From contig NC_015387.1 of NCBI RefSeq assembly GCF_000195335.1, forward strand, positions 1,054,001 through 1,118,000: 64,000 nucleotides of DNA. Direction: 5' to 3'. The first letter of the stretch is position 1; each line of letters begins with the position of its first letter. The stretch comes from Marinithermus hydrothermalis DSM 14884 (GTDB lineage Bacteria; Deinococcota; Deinococci; Deinococcales; Marinithermaceae). Shown here piece by piece: positions 23,657-32,078 of the stretch. The notes under the pieces are model-generated. The model was given only the letters and a program-made list of their open reading frames with translations. It was not told the origin of the DNA and made no database searches. The position numbers and the translations under genes are program-made.

Positions 23657-24544
23657 TCACAAGCCCAGGTACCGCCGGGCCGCTTCGGCGTCCTGGGCGA
23701 GCTGGGCCTTGAGGGCCTCCAGGCTCTCGAACCGCTGCTCAGAACGCAGCTTCTTCAGGAACGCCACCTCGAGCTCCTCCCCGTACAGGTTCCCGGTGAA
23801 CCCGAAGAGGTGCACCTCGAGCCGCAGCGCGCGGCCGTTCACGGTGGGGCGGGTACCGACGTTCGCCATGCCCCCGTGCGTGCCGTGGGGGCCCGTGACG
23901 CGCACGGCGTACACGCCTGGAGGCAGGACCTTGAAGCTCGGGACGCGCAGGTTCGCGGTGGGGAAGCCGAGGGTGCGGCCGAGCTGGTCCCCGCCGGCCA
24001 CGACGCCGCGCGCGCTGTAGGGCCGGCCCAGCAGGTGCTTGGCCTCCTCCACCCGGCCGGCCTCGAGCAAGGCGCGGATCCGGGTGCTTTTAACGGGGGC
24101 GCCGCCGAGTTCGAGGAGCGGCACGGTGACGGTGGGCGCGACGGCCTGGAGGTCCTGGGGCGTGCCGGAACGGCCCCGCCCGAACCCGAAGTCCTCACCC
24201 ACGTAGATGGCGCACGCCTCGAGGGCCCGTAGGTCCTCCAAGAACTCGTCCTTGCTGCGGCGGGCGAAGGCCTCGTTGAAGGGGACGACCAGGGCGATCT
24301 CCACCCCGAGCTCGCGGAGGAGGTCCACCTTCTCGCTCATCGAGGAGAGCATCCCCACCCCTTTGACGAATACTTTGGTGGGGGGATCGAAGGTGTAGAC
24401 GAGGAGGGGCAGGCCCCGGCGCTTGGCTTCCCGCAGTGCGCGGCGCAGCAGGTACTGGTGCCCGAGGTGCACCCCGTCGAAGCTCCCGATCGCGACGATC
24501 TTCGGGCCCGTGGGGGCGTCGTACGGGTCGTTGATCAGGATCAT
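23657..24544 (-). CDS. ribF: Bifunctional riboflavin kinase / FAD synthetase
   Basis: The 295-residue protein has an N-terminal nucleotidyltransferase domain with GSFDGVHLGHQ (HxGH) and a KSTRIRALLEAG motif, then a C-terminal riboflavin kinase domain with LGRTLGFPTANL and NVGTRPTVNG. It makes FMN and FAD from riboflavin. ATG 24544 overlaps the NUDIX stop in ATGA. A longer frame to 24646 lies inside the NUDIX gene and is not used. Confidence 0.94.
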   Translation of the reverse strand: MILINDPYDAPTGPKIVAIGSFDGVHLGHQYLLRRALREAKRRGLPLLVYTFDPPTKVFVKGVGMLSSMSEKVDLLRELGVEIALVVPFNEAFARRSKDEFLEDLRALEACAIYVGEDFGFGRGRSGTPQDLQAVAPTVTVPLLELGGAPVKSTRIRALLEAGRVEEAKHLLGRPYSARGVVAGGDQLGRTLGFPTANLRVPSFKVLPPGVYAVRVTGPHGTHGGMANVGTRPTVNGRALRLEVHLFGFTGNLYGEELEVAFLKKLRSEQRFESLEALKAQLAQDAEAARRYLGL

Positions 24545-25029
24545 CGCGCACCCTGTACCGCGTACATCAGCCCGACGAGCGTGGAGGCGCTGACGTGTTC
24601 GCTGCCGGCCTGGACCCGCTCGAGCACCGCGCGGGGGTCGTGCCACTCGATCACTAGGTCCTCGTCCTCGTCCGGGGTGCCGCGGGCGGGCGTGAGGTGC
24701 GTGGCGCGGAACAGGTAGGTGCGTTCGTCCGTGAAGCCCGGGCTGACGTAGAACTGCGTGAGGTACTCGAGCTGGCCCGTGAGCTGGGCTTCTTCCGCGA
24801 GCTCGCGGCGCGCGGCCTCCTGGGGGTCTTCTCCAGGCTCGATCAGGCCCGCGGGGATCTCCAGCGTGGCGTGCCCGACGGCGGGGCGGTACTGCCGCAC
24901 GAACAAGACTGCGCCGTCGCGCTCGGCGAGCACGGCGACCGCGTCCTTGTGCTCCACGATCTCGTAGCGTTCGTCCTCGAGGGCCAGGTTGAGGATGCGT
25001 CCCCGGTACAGGTAGCGTCGCTTGCCCAT
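24541..25029 (-). CDS. NUDIX hydrolase, ADP-ribose pyrophosphatase-like
   Basis: The 162-residue protein has a full Nudix box: G61-x5-E67-x7-R75-E76-L77-x-E79-E80. Upstream are QYRPAVGHATLEIPAG, as in ADP-ribose pyrophosphatases that remove toxic ADP-ribose. It is the first gene of the NUDIX-ribF-isomerase unit. A TATACT box ends 7 nt before the ATG. Confidence 0.9.
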   Translation of the reverse strand: MGKRRYLYRGRILNLALEDERYEIVEHKDAVAVLAERDGAVLFVRQYRPAVGHATLEIPAGLIEPGEDPQEAARRELAEEAQLTGQLEYLTQFYVSPGFTDERTYLFRATHLTPARGTPDEDEDLVIEWHDPRAVLERVQAGSEHVSASTLVGLMYAVQGAR

Positions 25030-25036
25030 CCCTCCC

Positions 25037-25042
25037 AGTATA
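25037..25042 (-). promoter_or_regulatory. -10 box of NUDIX-ribF unit (near-leaderless)
   Basis: TATACT on the minus strand has a 7-nt gap to ATG 25029. The gap GGGAGGG could also act as a ribosome site. Confidence 0.5.
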
Positions 25043-25049
25043 GGGGAGG

Positions 25050-25055
25050 TATCCT
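25050..25055 (+). promoter_or_regulatory. Leaderless -10 box of amidohydrolase gene
   Basis: TATCCT is followed by 6 nt and ATG 25062. Only 7 bp separate it from the divergent -10 of the NUDIX gene, so the two promoters share DNA. Confidence 0.5.
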
Positions 25056-25061
25056 AAGGGG

Positions 25062-26507
25062 ATGCTGCTGGTTGGGGACGTGTGGACGATGCACCGGGGC
25101 CGTCGGGCCGGTGCGGTGTACGTGGATGGCGAACGAATCCGCGATGTGGGAGAGGCCGAGACGCTTCGGGCGCGCTACCCCGGGGCGCGGGTGGTGCGGG
25201 CGGAGCGGATCACCCCAGGCGTGGCGGACGCGCACGTGCACCCCCTGTACTGGGGGCAGGCCCTCGCGGAGCTGGACCTCACGGGCCTCAAGGACCCGCG
25301 AGCGGTGGCGGAGCGGGTGGTCCAGCGCGCGCGGGCGGTGCCCCCCGGCACCTGGATCCGTGGGCGGGGGTATTTGTTCGACGCGTACCCCACCGAGAAC
25401 CTGCTGGACCGGGCCGCGCCCGCGCACCCGGTCTGCCTCCTCAGCCGGGACCACCACGCGGCCTGGGTGAACGCCAAAGCCCTCGAGGCCAGCGGGATCA
25501 CCGCCCAGACCCCGGACCCGCCGGGCGGGCGCATACTGCGCGACGCGCACGGGCGGCCCACCGGGTACCTGCTCGAGCGCGCGGTGGCCCTGGTCCTGGC
25601 TCACCTGCCCGAGCCGGGGCCGGAGGAGCTGGAGCGGGGCCTACAGGATCTGGCCCGGCGCGGGTACACCGCCGCGCACGCGATGGCCTACGAGCCGGCG
25701 CGCGTGCTGGAGTGGGCGGAGGCCCTCGCGGCGAGGGGCGCGCTTCCGCTGCGGCTGTGGTGGGCCCTGCCGCGTGGCGAGTGGCGCACGGTCCGGCCGG
25801 GGTGGCGTGGGGAGGACCTCGAGGTGGCCGCGGTGAAGTTCTTCGCGGACGGGGCCTTGGGGAGCCGCACCGCCTGGATGCACGCGCCTTACCCGGACGG
25901 CAGCACCGGGATGCCCCTGGATTCCCTGGAGCAGATCCGGGAGGAGGGCCGCGCGGCCCTCGAGGCTGGGTTCACGCTCGCGGTGCACGCGATCGGCACG
26001 CGGGCGGTGGAGGGGGTGCTCGAGGTCTTCCACGCGCTCGCGCCCCTGGCGCACAGGCCTTTGCGCCTCGAGCACGTGCAGCACGTGCGGGACGCGGCGC
26101 TCCCGCGGTTTTCCGGCCTGCCAGCCGCGCTTTCCCTCCAGCCGATCCACGCGCACGCGGACCTCGAGCTGGTGCGGCGCCACACGCCGGGCCGGGAGCA
26201 CGAGGCCTTCCGGTTGCGGAGCCTGTGGCGGACGGGATTGGCGGTGGCCTTTGGTTCGGACGCGCCGGTGGCGCCCCCGGACCTGGCGGCCGGCCTCGAG
26301 GCCGCGGTGGGAGGGGTTCTGCCCGCTTCGGAGCGCTTGACGGAAGCCGAGGCGGTGTACGCCTTCACGCGTGGCGCGGCGCTGGCCGCGGGGTGGCCGG
26401 AATACGGGGTGATCCTCCCTGGCGCGCGCGCGGATCTGGGGGTTTGGGAAGCGGGACGACTCGTGGCGCGCGTGTGGCGCGGCCGGCTCGAGCCGGTCCT
26501 GGCATAG
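25062..26507 (+). CDS. Amidohydrolase of the YtcJ type
   Basis: The 481-residue metal-dependent hydrolase has the N-terminal metal site in PGVADAHVHPLYWG, a long insertion with DHHAAWVNAKALEASGI (the YtcJ mark), the KFFADGALGSRTAWM stretch, HAIGTRAVEGVLEVF, and GSDAPVAPPD with the C-terminal metal Asp. Family members hydrolyse amide or ring bonds, such as N-substituted formamides. The substrate is unknown. No signal peptide is seen. It is divergently transcribed from the NUDIX unit. Confidence 0.9.
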   Translation: MLLVGDVWTMHRGRRAGAVYVDGERIRDVGEAETLRARYPGARVVRAERITPGVADAHVHPLYWGQALAELDLTGLKDPRAVAERVVQRARAVPPGTWIRGRGYLFDAYPTENLLDRAAPAHPVCLLSRDHHAAWVNAKALEASGITAQTPDPPGGRILRDAHGRPTGYLLERAVALVLAHLPEPGPEELERGLQDLARRGYTAAHAMAYEPARVLEWAEALAARGALPLRLWWALPRGEWRTVRPGWRGEDLEVAAVKFFADGALGSRTAWMHAPYPDGSTGMPLDSLEQIREEGRAALEAGFTLAVHAIGTRAVEGVLEVFHALAPLAHRPLRLEHVQHVRDAALPRFSGLPAALSLQPIHAHADLELVRRHTPGREHEAFRLRSLWRTGLAVAFGSDAPVAPPDLAAGLEAAVGGVLPASERLTEAEAVYAFTRGAALAAGWPEYGVILPGARADLGVWEAGRLVARVWRGRLEPVLA

Positions 26508-26531
26508 GGGCGGGTGAGTTTCGCGGGATCG

Positions 26532-26550
26532 GCATTATAAGCATTATAAT
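26532..26550 (+). promoter_or_regulatory. AT-rich promoter region with a tandem 9-bp repeat
   Basis: Two adjacent copies of GCATTATAA (26532-26540 and 26541-26549) form TATAAG and TATAAT (26545-26550) -10-like boxes. The 50-bp stretch around them is by far the most AT-rich outside the restriction island. It serves the GGDEF gene. Confidence 0.5.
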
Positions 26551-26581
26551 TTATAGTAATTTGTTAATAGGAGCATAGCGA

Positions 26582-26620
26582 ATGCGTTCTATGTTGTGCT
26601 GGCGGGGAAGGAAGCTATAG
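26582..26620 (+). CDS. Possible 12-codon leader ORF before the diguanylate cyclase gene
   Basis: ATG 26582 to TAG 26618 encodes MRSMLCWRGRKL. It is preceded by TAGGAG (26568-26573, 8 nt away). Its stop TAG is the first part of an identical TAGGAG that serves the GGDEF start at 26625. This layout suggests translational coupling or leader-peptide control. A chance ORF cannot be excluded. Confidence 0.35.
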   Translation: MRSMLCWRGRKL

Positions 26621-26624
26621 GAGC

Positions 26625-28514
26625 ATGTTGAAGGCGTACTTGGAGTTGGCGAAACGCCTGAACCGCGACGCGGACCGCACGGCGTTCTGGGCGGGGCTAT
26701 TGGAGGTCACGGGGTATGAGCAAGCGCGGGTGTTCCGCACCCTCGAGGGGCGCTCCGTTCTTGTGGAGGCTTACCCGGAGCGAGGCCCCTGCCGTTCCCC
26801 GGATCCGGAGGAGGCGTGCCGTCCCTTGAGCGAGGGGCTCGAGCGGGAACGGATCCTGGAGGTTCCCAACCCCGTTCCCGGACGGGTTCAGAGCCTGCTC
26901 GTGGTGCCCCTGCGCTCCCCGCGCGGCCCCCTTGGGGTGCTCGAGCTCGTCGCCGAGACGGCCCCCCACCCGCCCCTGACGGACGCGGAGCGGCGCGGCA
27001 TCGAGTACCTCGGCCAGGTCCTCGCGGCGCGGCTCGAGGCGGAGCAGGCGGAGGCCAAGGCCCAGGCCAAGCAGCGCCGCCTTGCGGGCTTGCTGGCGTT
27101 GGCGCGCGCCATGAACACGGTCCATAACCTGCGCGAGTTGATGCTCGCGCTGCGCCAAGGCCTCGCCTCCTCCTTAAACTTCGAGATCATGTACCTTGCC
27201 CTGCGCGAGGGCGAGGTGTTCCGGTTGTTCTACTTCGAGGACGGTGAAACGCCCTTGGTGGGCGAGCTTACGCATCCCGTAGCGGGCGCGCCCCTTACGC
27301 GCCACGTTATCGAGCACGGCGCGCCCTTGCTGCTGGAGGATCTCTCGGACCCCAAGGTCCAGGCGCGGCATAAGGTGGCGCGCTACCGGCCTGCCGGGAG
27401 CGGCTTGGAAGGACGGGCGTACATGGGGGTCCCGATACGCTACCGGACGTTCGAAGGGGTGTTGTCCGTACAGTCCTCCAAACCCAACGCCTTCTCGCTG
27501 GAAGACCTCGAGCACCTCACCACCCTCGCCGCGCTGGTGGAGCTCGCGCTGGACCGGGTGCGTTGGGAGGAGCGCGAGGCCATTTTGCAAGGGCTCGCGC
27601 GGCTCGGCGTGTACACCGCGAGGCCCGAGCGTTTCCTGGAGGCGCTGGTGGACCTGGCCCTCGGATGCTGGGGCGCGCAAAGGGGCGGGGTGTGGGCGCG
27701 CACACCCACAGGGTACGTGTGCCGCGCGGCCCGGGGGGAAGAGGCGGACGAGCTGGTGGACCTGAGGCTCGACGCGGACCTCGAGCTCGAGCGCGCCCTG
27801 TACCTGGACGCGACGCAGCCCCCGCCCCCAGCCCTCGCGCAGCTCCAGGAGCGTTTAGGGGGTGCGCGGGGGGTGGTGGTGCCGCTCCAGGCGCGCGCGT
27901 TCCAGGGGTTGCTCGCTGTGGGGTGGGAGGAGGGGTACACCCTGGTGGACTGGAGTGTGGCGGACTTCCTAGCACAGGAGGTAACGCCCTTCCTCGAGGC
28001 CTGGTCCCTCTATCAGCGGCTCGAGCAGGAAGCGATTCGCGACCCCTTGACCGGGGCGTACAACCGCCGCTACTTCCGATTGAAGGCCGAGGAGATGCTG
28101 GCGCAGGGGGAGCGGTACGGGCGGCGCTTCGCCTTGCTGGTGATTGACCTGCAGAACTTCCGGGACGTGAACAACCACCACGGGCACCACGTGGGCGACC
28201 AGGTGCTCGCGCGGTTGGTGGCGGTGCTGAACCGCGCGTTGCGTAAGGGGGATTTGTTGTGTCGGGTGGGGGGGGACGAGTTCGTGCTGTTGCTCCCGGA
28301 GGCCGGGCGGGAGGAGGCGCGCCAAGCGGCCTTACGCTACGCGGAAGCGGTGCGGGACGACCCGGTCCTAGCCCGGTATAACGTGCGCGTGAACATTGGG
28401 ATCGCGGTGTACCCGGAGGACGGGGAGGACCTCGAGACCCTGTGGCAGCTCGGCGATGCGCGCATGTACCGCGCCAAGGCCCGTGCGGAGGCCGTGGAGG
28501 TTTCGGATCCCTAG
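26625..28514 (+). CDS. GAF-GGDEF diguanylate cyclase
   Basis: The 629-residue soluble protein has an N-terminal GAF-like segment (about 1-145), a coiled stretch rich in Ala/Glu/Gln (about 140-155), a second GAF domain (about 155-310), a third GAF-like region (about 315-465) and a C-terminal GGDEF domain. The active-site loop is intact (G549-G-D-E-F553). The product-inhibition site RKGD (R540-D543) lies 5 residues before it, as in classical feedback-controlled enzymes. DPLTGAYNRRYF opens the domain. It makes cyclic di-GMP in response to a cytoplasmic signal. The ATG has TAGGAG at 26618. Confidence 0.93.
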   Translation: MLKAYLELAKRLNRDADRTAFWAGLLEVTGYEQARVFRTLEGRSVLVEAYPERGPCRSPDPEEACRPLSEGLERERILEVPNPVPGRVQSLLVVPLRSPRGPLGVLELVAETAPHPPLTDAERRGIEYLGQVLAARLEAEQAEAKAQAKQRRLAGLLALARAMNTVHNLRELMLALRQGLASSLNFEIMYLALREGEVFRLFYFEDGETPLVGELTHPVAGAPLTRHVIEHGAPLLLEDLSDPKVQARHKVARYRPAGSGLEGRAYMGVPIRYRTFEGVLSVQSSKPNAFSLEDLEHLTTLAALVELALDRVRWEEREAILQGLARLGVYTARPERFLEALVDLALGCWGAQRGGVWARTPTGYVCRAARGEEADELVDLRLDADLELERALYLDATQPPPPALAQLQERLGGARGVVVPLQARAFQGLLAVGWEEGYTLVDWSVADFLAQEVTPFLEAWSLYQRLEQEAIRDPLTGAYNRRYFRLKAEEMLAQGERYGRRFALLVIDLQNFRDVNNHHGHHVGDQVLARLVAVLNRALRKGDLLCRVGGDEFVLLLPEAGREEARQAALRYAEAVRDDPVLARYNVRVNIGIAVYPEDGEDLETLWQLGDARMYRAKARAEAVEVSDP

Positions 28515-30736
28515 TTGAGAGGCTCCGGGGTGCCGGAGGGGCCCGCAAGCACCTGGGCGAGCTCCAGGGCCCCGGATTTATCCAGGTACTGGTTCCCGTT
28601 CCCGCACTTGGGGGAGAGCACGCAGCGCGGGCAGCCCTCCGCGCAGGGGCATTCCGCGAGGAGGTCGCGCGCGGCCTGCACCCACCGGTTGAAGCGCTGG
28701 GCGGCGGCGCGGGCGTACCCCACCCCGCCCGGGTACCCGTCGTAGATGAAGATGGTAGGGCCGCCCTCCGAGGGCAAGGGGTGCGGGTAAACGGGGTACG
28801 AGACCCCGCCGATGTCGCGCCGCTCCGCCAGCACAAATAGCGGCAACAACCCGATCAAGGTGTGCTCGAGGGCGTGCATCGCGCTGGGCAGACGTTCGGG
28901 AGGCACCGCCTCGGGCGGGTGGAACCAGATCGCTTCGGTTTCGAAGGACAACTCCGGCAGCTCGAGCGGCGCCTCCTCCAGCACGCTCTCCGTCACGTAC
29001 CGGCGCTTCACGTACCCCACCACCCGCTCCTTGAGCACCACGCGCCCCACCCAGACCCCCGGCGCGAGCGCCTCCCCGCTCTTCACGAGGATCTCCGTCT
29101 CGGCGCGCGGTTGCGTGTAGTAGTCCTCGAGGCTGGGGAGGAGCACGACCTCGCGCGCCTCGAGGTCCAGGTTGCGCACCAGGTACGCCTCTCCCTGGTG
29201 GAGGTAGATCGCGCCGGGGTGCGCCTCCCAGTACGCCTGGCGTTCGTCCAGGTGCCCGAGCACCGTGCCGTCCGCGAGTTTCAGCGTGAAGGTCGCACCC
29301 TCCCCCCTCAGCACGATCTCCCGGTGCGGCGCGCGCCGCGTCGTGTAGATGCGGCCGCCGCGCTCCCGGAACCCGGGGCCGGCGAGCGCGGGCTTATAGA
29401 GGGGCTCGTGCGGCTCGAGGGGCAGCTCCCGCGCGGCGCAGTGCAGGTGCGGGGGGTACAGGTACGGGTTGAAGGGGTCCGCGACCGCGGCTTCCGGTGC
29501 GCTCGCGAGCAGCAACTCGGGCCGGTGCAGGAAGTACTCGTCCAAGGGGTCCTCGCGGGGAATCCAGAGCACGAGCGCGCGGCGGCCGCTCCGTCCGGCC
29601 CGCCCCGCTCGTTGCCAGAAGGCGTTGATGGAGCCCGGGTACCCCACGAGCACCACTGCGTCCAGGTCCCCGATATCGATGCCGAGCTCGAGCGCGCTGG
29701 TGGAGACGAGCACCCTGACCTCCCCGGCGCGGAAGGCGGCCTCGAGGGCGCGCCGCTCGCGGGCGGTGTACCCGGCGCGGTAGGTGCGGATGCACTCGCC
29801 GGCGGGGGAGGTTTTGGCGTACAGCCCGATCAGCTCAGCGGTTTTGCGGCTTCCCGCGAAGATCAGGGTTTTGAGGCCGCTTTCAGCGGCGTACACCGCG
29901 AGCTCCGCGGCCTCCATGTTCGCGCTGCGGCGCGCGAGTCCTTGCTTGTCGAGCGCTCGGGGCACCCAAAGCACGAACTCCCGCGGGGTGGGGCGCGTCT
30001 CGGCCGAGACGCAGGTGAAGGCCTCCCCGAACAGGTGCTCCGCGTGCTCCTGGGGGTTTTGAATCGTGGCCGAGGCCGCGATGAGCTGCGGGTGCGCCCC
30101 ATAATGCTGCGCGACGCGGAGGAGGCGCCGGAGGAGGAGGGCCACGTGCGTGCCGAACACCCCCCGGTAGTAGTGCAGCTCGTCCACCACAACAAACGCG
30201 AGGCGCGCGAGGAAATGCGCCCAGTCCGTGTGGCGCGGCAGGATGCCGAAGTGCAGCATATCCGGGTTGGTGAGGAGGGCCCGCGCGCGCTCGCGCGCCT
30301 GCCGGCGTTTGGGGGCGGGGGTGTCCCCGTCATAAGCGTGCACGCGGTCCTGAAGCCCGAAGGGCTCGGCGAGATCCCGCAACCGCTCGAGCTGGTCGCG
30401 GGCGAGGGCCTTGGTGGGGTAGAGGAAGAGGACGCTATGCCCCTCGAGCATCGCCTTGAGGGTCGGCACCTGAAAGACCAGGCTCTTTCCGGAGGCCGTG
30501 GGGGTGGCCATCACCAGGTTCCGGCCCGCCTCGAGGACGCGGAACGCCTCGGCCTGGTGCGCGAACGGCTCGAGGCCGAGCACCTCGAGGACCCCGGCGT
30601 ACGCGCCGTCGTAGGGCACGCACTGGGGGGGGCGGGCCGGAAGCAGGCGAGAGAACCGAATCTGGTTGGCGTACCCGGGAAGGGCGCGCAGCCACTCGGC
30701 GTAGCTGCGGTGCGGGGTTAAGGCCTCGGGCAGCAC
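28511..30736 (-). CDS. DEAD/DEAH-box helicase with C-terminal DUF1998 (MrfA/YprA-like)
   Basis: The 741-residue superfamily 2 helicase has a Walker A-type ATPTASGKS motif near residue 88, a DELH Walker B variant (VVVDELHYYRG), a motif III-like SATIQNP, then helicase C motifs (STSALELGIDIGDLDAVV and QRAGRAGRSGR). The C-terminus carries a Cys cluster (CPCAEGCPRCVLSPKCG) of the DUF1998 zinc-binding domain. MrfA/YprA proteins unwind DNA 3'-5' and take part in mitomycin-type damage repair. GTG 30736 has a leaderless -10 box. Its 3' end overlaps the GGDEF gene by 4 bp. Confidence 0.92.
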   Translation of the reverse strand: MLPEALTPHRSYAEWLRALPGYANQIRFSRLLPARPPQCVPYDGAYAGVLEVLGLEPFAHQAEAFRVLEAGRNLVMATPTASGKSLVFQVPTLKAMLEGHSVLFLYPTKALARDQLERLRDLAEPFGLQDRVHAYDGDTPAPKRRQARERARALLTNPDMLHFGILPRHTDWAHFLARLAFVVVDELHYYRGVFGTHVALLLRRLLRVAQHYGAHPQLIAASATIQNPQEHAEHLFGEAFTCVSAETRPTPREFVLWVPRALDKQGLARRSANMEAAELAVYAAESGLKTLIFAGSRKTAELIGLYAKTSPAGECIRTYRAGYTARERRALEAAFRAGEVRVLVSTSALELGIDIGDLDAVVLVGYPGSINAFWQRAGRAGRSGRRALVLWIPREDPLDEYFLHRPELLLASAPEAAVADPFNPYLYPPHLHCAARELPLEPHEPLYKPALAGPGFRERGGRIYTTRRAPHREIVLRGEGATFTLKLADGTVLGHLDERQAYWEAHPGAIYLHQGEAYLVRNLDLEAREVVLLPSLEDYYTQPRAETEILVKSGEALAPGVWVGRVVLKERVVGYVKRRYVTESVLEEAPLELPELSFETEAIWFHPPEAVPPERLPSAMHALEHTLIGLLPLFVLAERRDIGGVSYPVYPHPLPSEGGPTIFIYDGYPGGVGYARAAAQRFNRWVQAARDLLAECPCAEGCPRCVLSPKCGNGNQYLDKSGALELAQVLAGPSGTPEPLN

Positions 30737-30742
30737 GCGCTC

Positions 30743-30748
30743 ATTCTA
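30743..30748 (-). promoter_or_regulatory. Leaderless -10 box of the MrfA-like helicase gene
   Basis: TAGAAT on the minus strand, a 6-nt gap, then GTG 30736. Confidence 0.5.
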
Positions 30749-30772
30749 CGAGAGGGGCTCCGCCGGCTGCGG

Positions 30773-31243
30773 TCAGTGGGGCGCGTTCGCGCCGCCGTAG
30801 GCTGCGCGCTCGAGTTCGGCGGCCTCGGGGACCTGCCCGGCCTTTAGGGCGGCGATGAGGGCCTGGCTGGCGCGCCCTAGCGCGTCCCGTACCCGGCGCC
30901 AGGCCTCGAGATCCTGCCCGCTCGGGTCCGGGAAGGGCACGTGCCGCCTCCGGGTGCGGGCGGGGTAGGCCGGGCAGGCCTCGGCCGCGGCGTCGCAGAC
31001 GGTGAGGACCAGGTCGAAGTTCCAGGGGTCCGGGACCTCGTGGAGGGTTTTGGAGGTGTGGCCCGTGAGGTCGATCCCCACCTCGGCCATGACCGTGCGG
31101 GCTTCTTCCTTAACCCGGGTGGCTTGGGTGCCCGCGGACCACACCTCGAGCGCGAGCCCCGCTTGTTGCGCGTGGTAGCGCAGCCACCCTTCGGCCATCT
31201 GGCTGCGCGCGGAGTTATGGGTGCAAAGCACGAGGATGCGCAT
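30773..31243 (-). CDS. arsC: Arsenate reductase, low-molecular-weight phosphatase type
   Basis: The 156-residue protein opens with the P-loop C7-T-H-N-S-A-R13-S of LMW-PTP-like arsenate reductases and has a DPSGQ catalytic Asp loop near residue 110. Such enzymes reduce arsenate to arsenite with thioredoxin. The Cys pair used for disulfide relay is not obvious beyond C7 and the Cys residues at VCDAAAEACP, which fit the usual site around residue 80-90. It follows the alpha/beta hydrolase gene by 12 nt. Confidence 0.9.
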   Translation of the reverse strand: MRILVLCTHNSARSQMAEGWLRYHAQQAGLALEVWSAGTQATRVKEEARTVMAEVGIDLTGHTSKTLHEVPDPWNFDLVLTVCDAAAEACPAYPARTRRRHVPFPDPSGQDLEAWRRVRDALGRASQALIAALKAGQVPEAAELERAAYGGANAPH

Positions 31244-31255
31244 GCCTCCTCCGTA

Positions 31256-31990
31256 TCACGGGCGTGTCAGGGCTTCATCAAGGAAAGCGCGCGTGGCTTG
31301 AAGAACCTGCTCCCATTGCGCGCGGCGTTCAATGCGAGCTTCCCGGTCCCCGGGTTGCGCGCCGTAGGCCCCGAACCCCGCGTGGTTGCCGCCCTCGATC
31401 CAGACGATCCTGGCGTTCGGGGGGAGGAAGGCCTGTTTCTCTTGCGCGGTTTCCGGCGGCACGAGCCCGTCGTGCGTGGCGTATATGGCCAGGACAGGCA
31501 AGGGGCGTTCCGACAGGTCGTCCTGGGGGTACGCCGCCCATAGCACCAGCCCGGCGACCTCGTGACCCTGGGCGAAGCTGGCCGCAGCCACGCCGCCCAG
31601 GCTGTGCCCGCCCACCACCCAGCGGGAGACCTCGGGGTGGGCGCGCATGGCTTCGAGCGCCTTGTCCGGCGCGGTGATGGCGAGGTGAAAGGGCACCTTG
31701 AGCAGCGCGACGAGATACCCCGCCTCGGCCAGGGGGCGCAGTAGCGGCGCGTACGCTCGAGGGTCCACCCGCCCGCCGGGGTAGAAGACGAACCCGCCCT
31801 GCACCTCGCGTGTGGGCTGGAAGGCCCAGCCGTACGCGGTTTCCACGACGCGCACCGCCTCTTCGGACCGAAGGGCGGCCACGGCCAAAGGTTCGGCGGG
31901 GAACGGCCGCGTGCCGCGCCACACGAGGGCGGCTACGAGCCCAGAAAAAAAGAAAACCATCCCGAAGAAGAACCACCAGAACCGCTTCAC
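31256..31990 (-). CDS. Membrane-anchored alpha/beta hydrolase
   Basis: The 244-residue protein has an N-terminal membrane segment (MKRFWWFFFGMVFFFSGLVA) and an alpha/beta hydrolase domain with a nucleophile elbow GGHSLGG at about residue 148. The Asp region (LAIYATHDGLVPPE) and the His region (EGGNHAGFG) complete the triad. It faces the periplasm if the anchor is uncleaved. The substrate is unknown. It is cotranscribed with the arsenate reductase gene downstream. GTG 31990 lies 7 nt after TAGACT. Confidence 0.88.
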   Translation of the reverse strand: MKRFWWFFFGMVFFFSGLVAALVWRGTRPFPAEPLAVAALRSEEAVRVVETAYGWAFQPTREVQGGFVFYPGGRVDPRAYAPLLRPLAEAGYLVALLKVPFHLAITAPDKALEAMRAHPEVSRWVVGGHSLGGVAAASFAQGHEVAGLVLWAAYPQDDLSERPLPVLAIYATHDGLVPPETAQEKQAFLPPNARIVWIEGGNHAGFGAYGAQPGDREARIERRAQWEQVLQATRAFLDEALTRP

Positions 31991-31997
31991 GCCCTCG

Positions 31998-32003
31998 AGT
32001 CTA
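31998..32003 (-). promoter_or_regulatory. -10 box of hydrolase-arsC unit
   Basis: TAGACT on the minus strand, a 7-nt gap, then GTG 31990. It is close to the leaderless pattern seen elsewhere in the window. Confidence 0.45.
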
Positions 32004-32078
32004 CCCTGGGGTGGCGGGCTAGGAAATTGTGAGGGAGCCGTTCCGCGCAGGGTCGGGCGTTGTTATGATGGAAGGACT

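Noticed and set aside
28862-30721. Plus-strand ORF of 619 codons opposite the MrfA-like helicase
   Set aside because: Composition-driven shadow with low-complexity His/Arg/Glu content. The helicase on the other strand carries all expected motifs.
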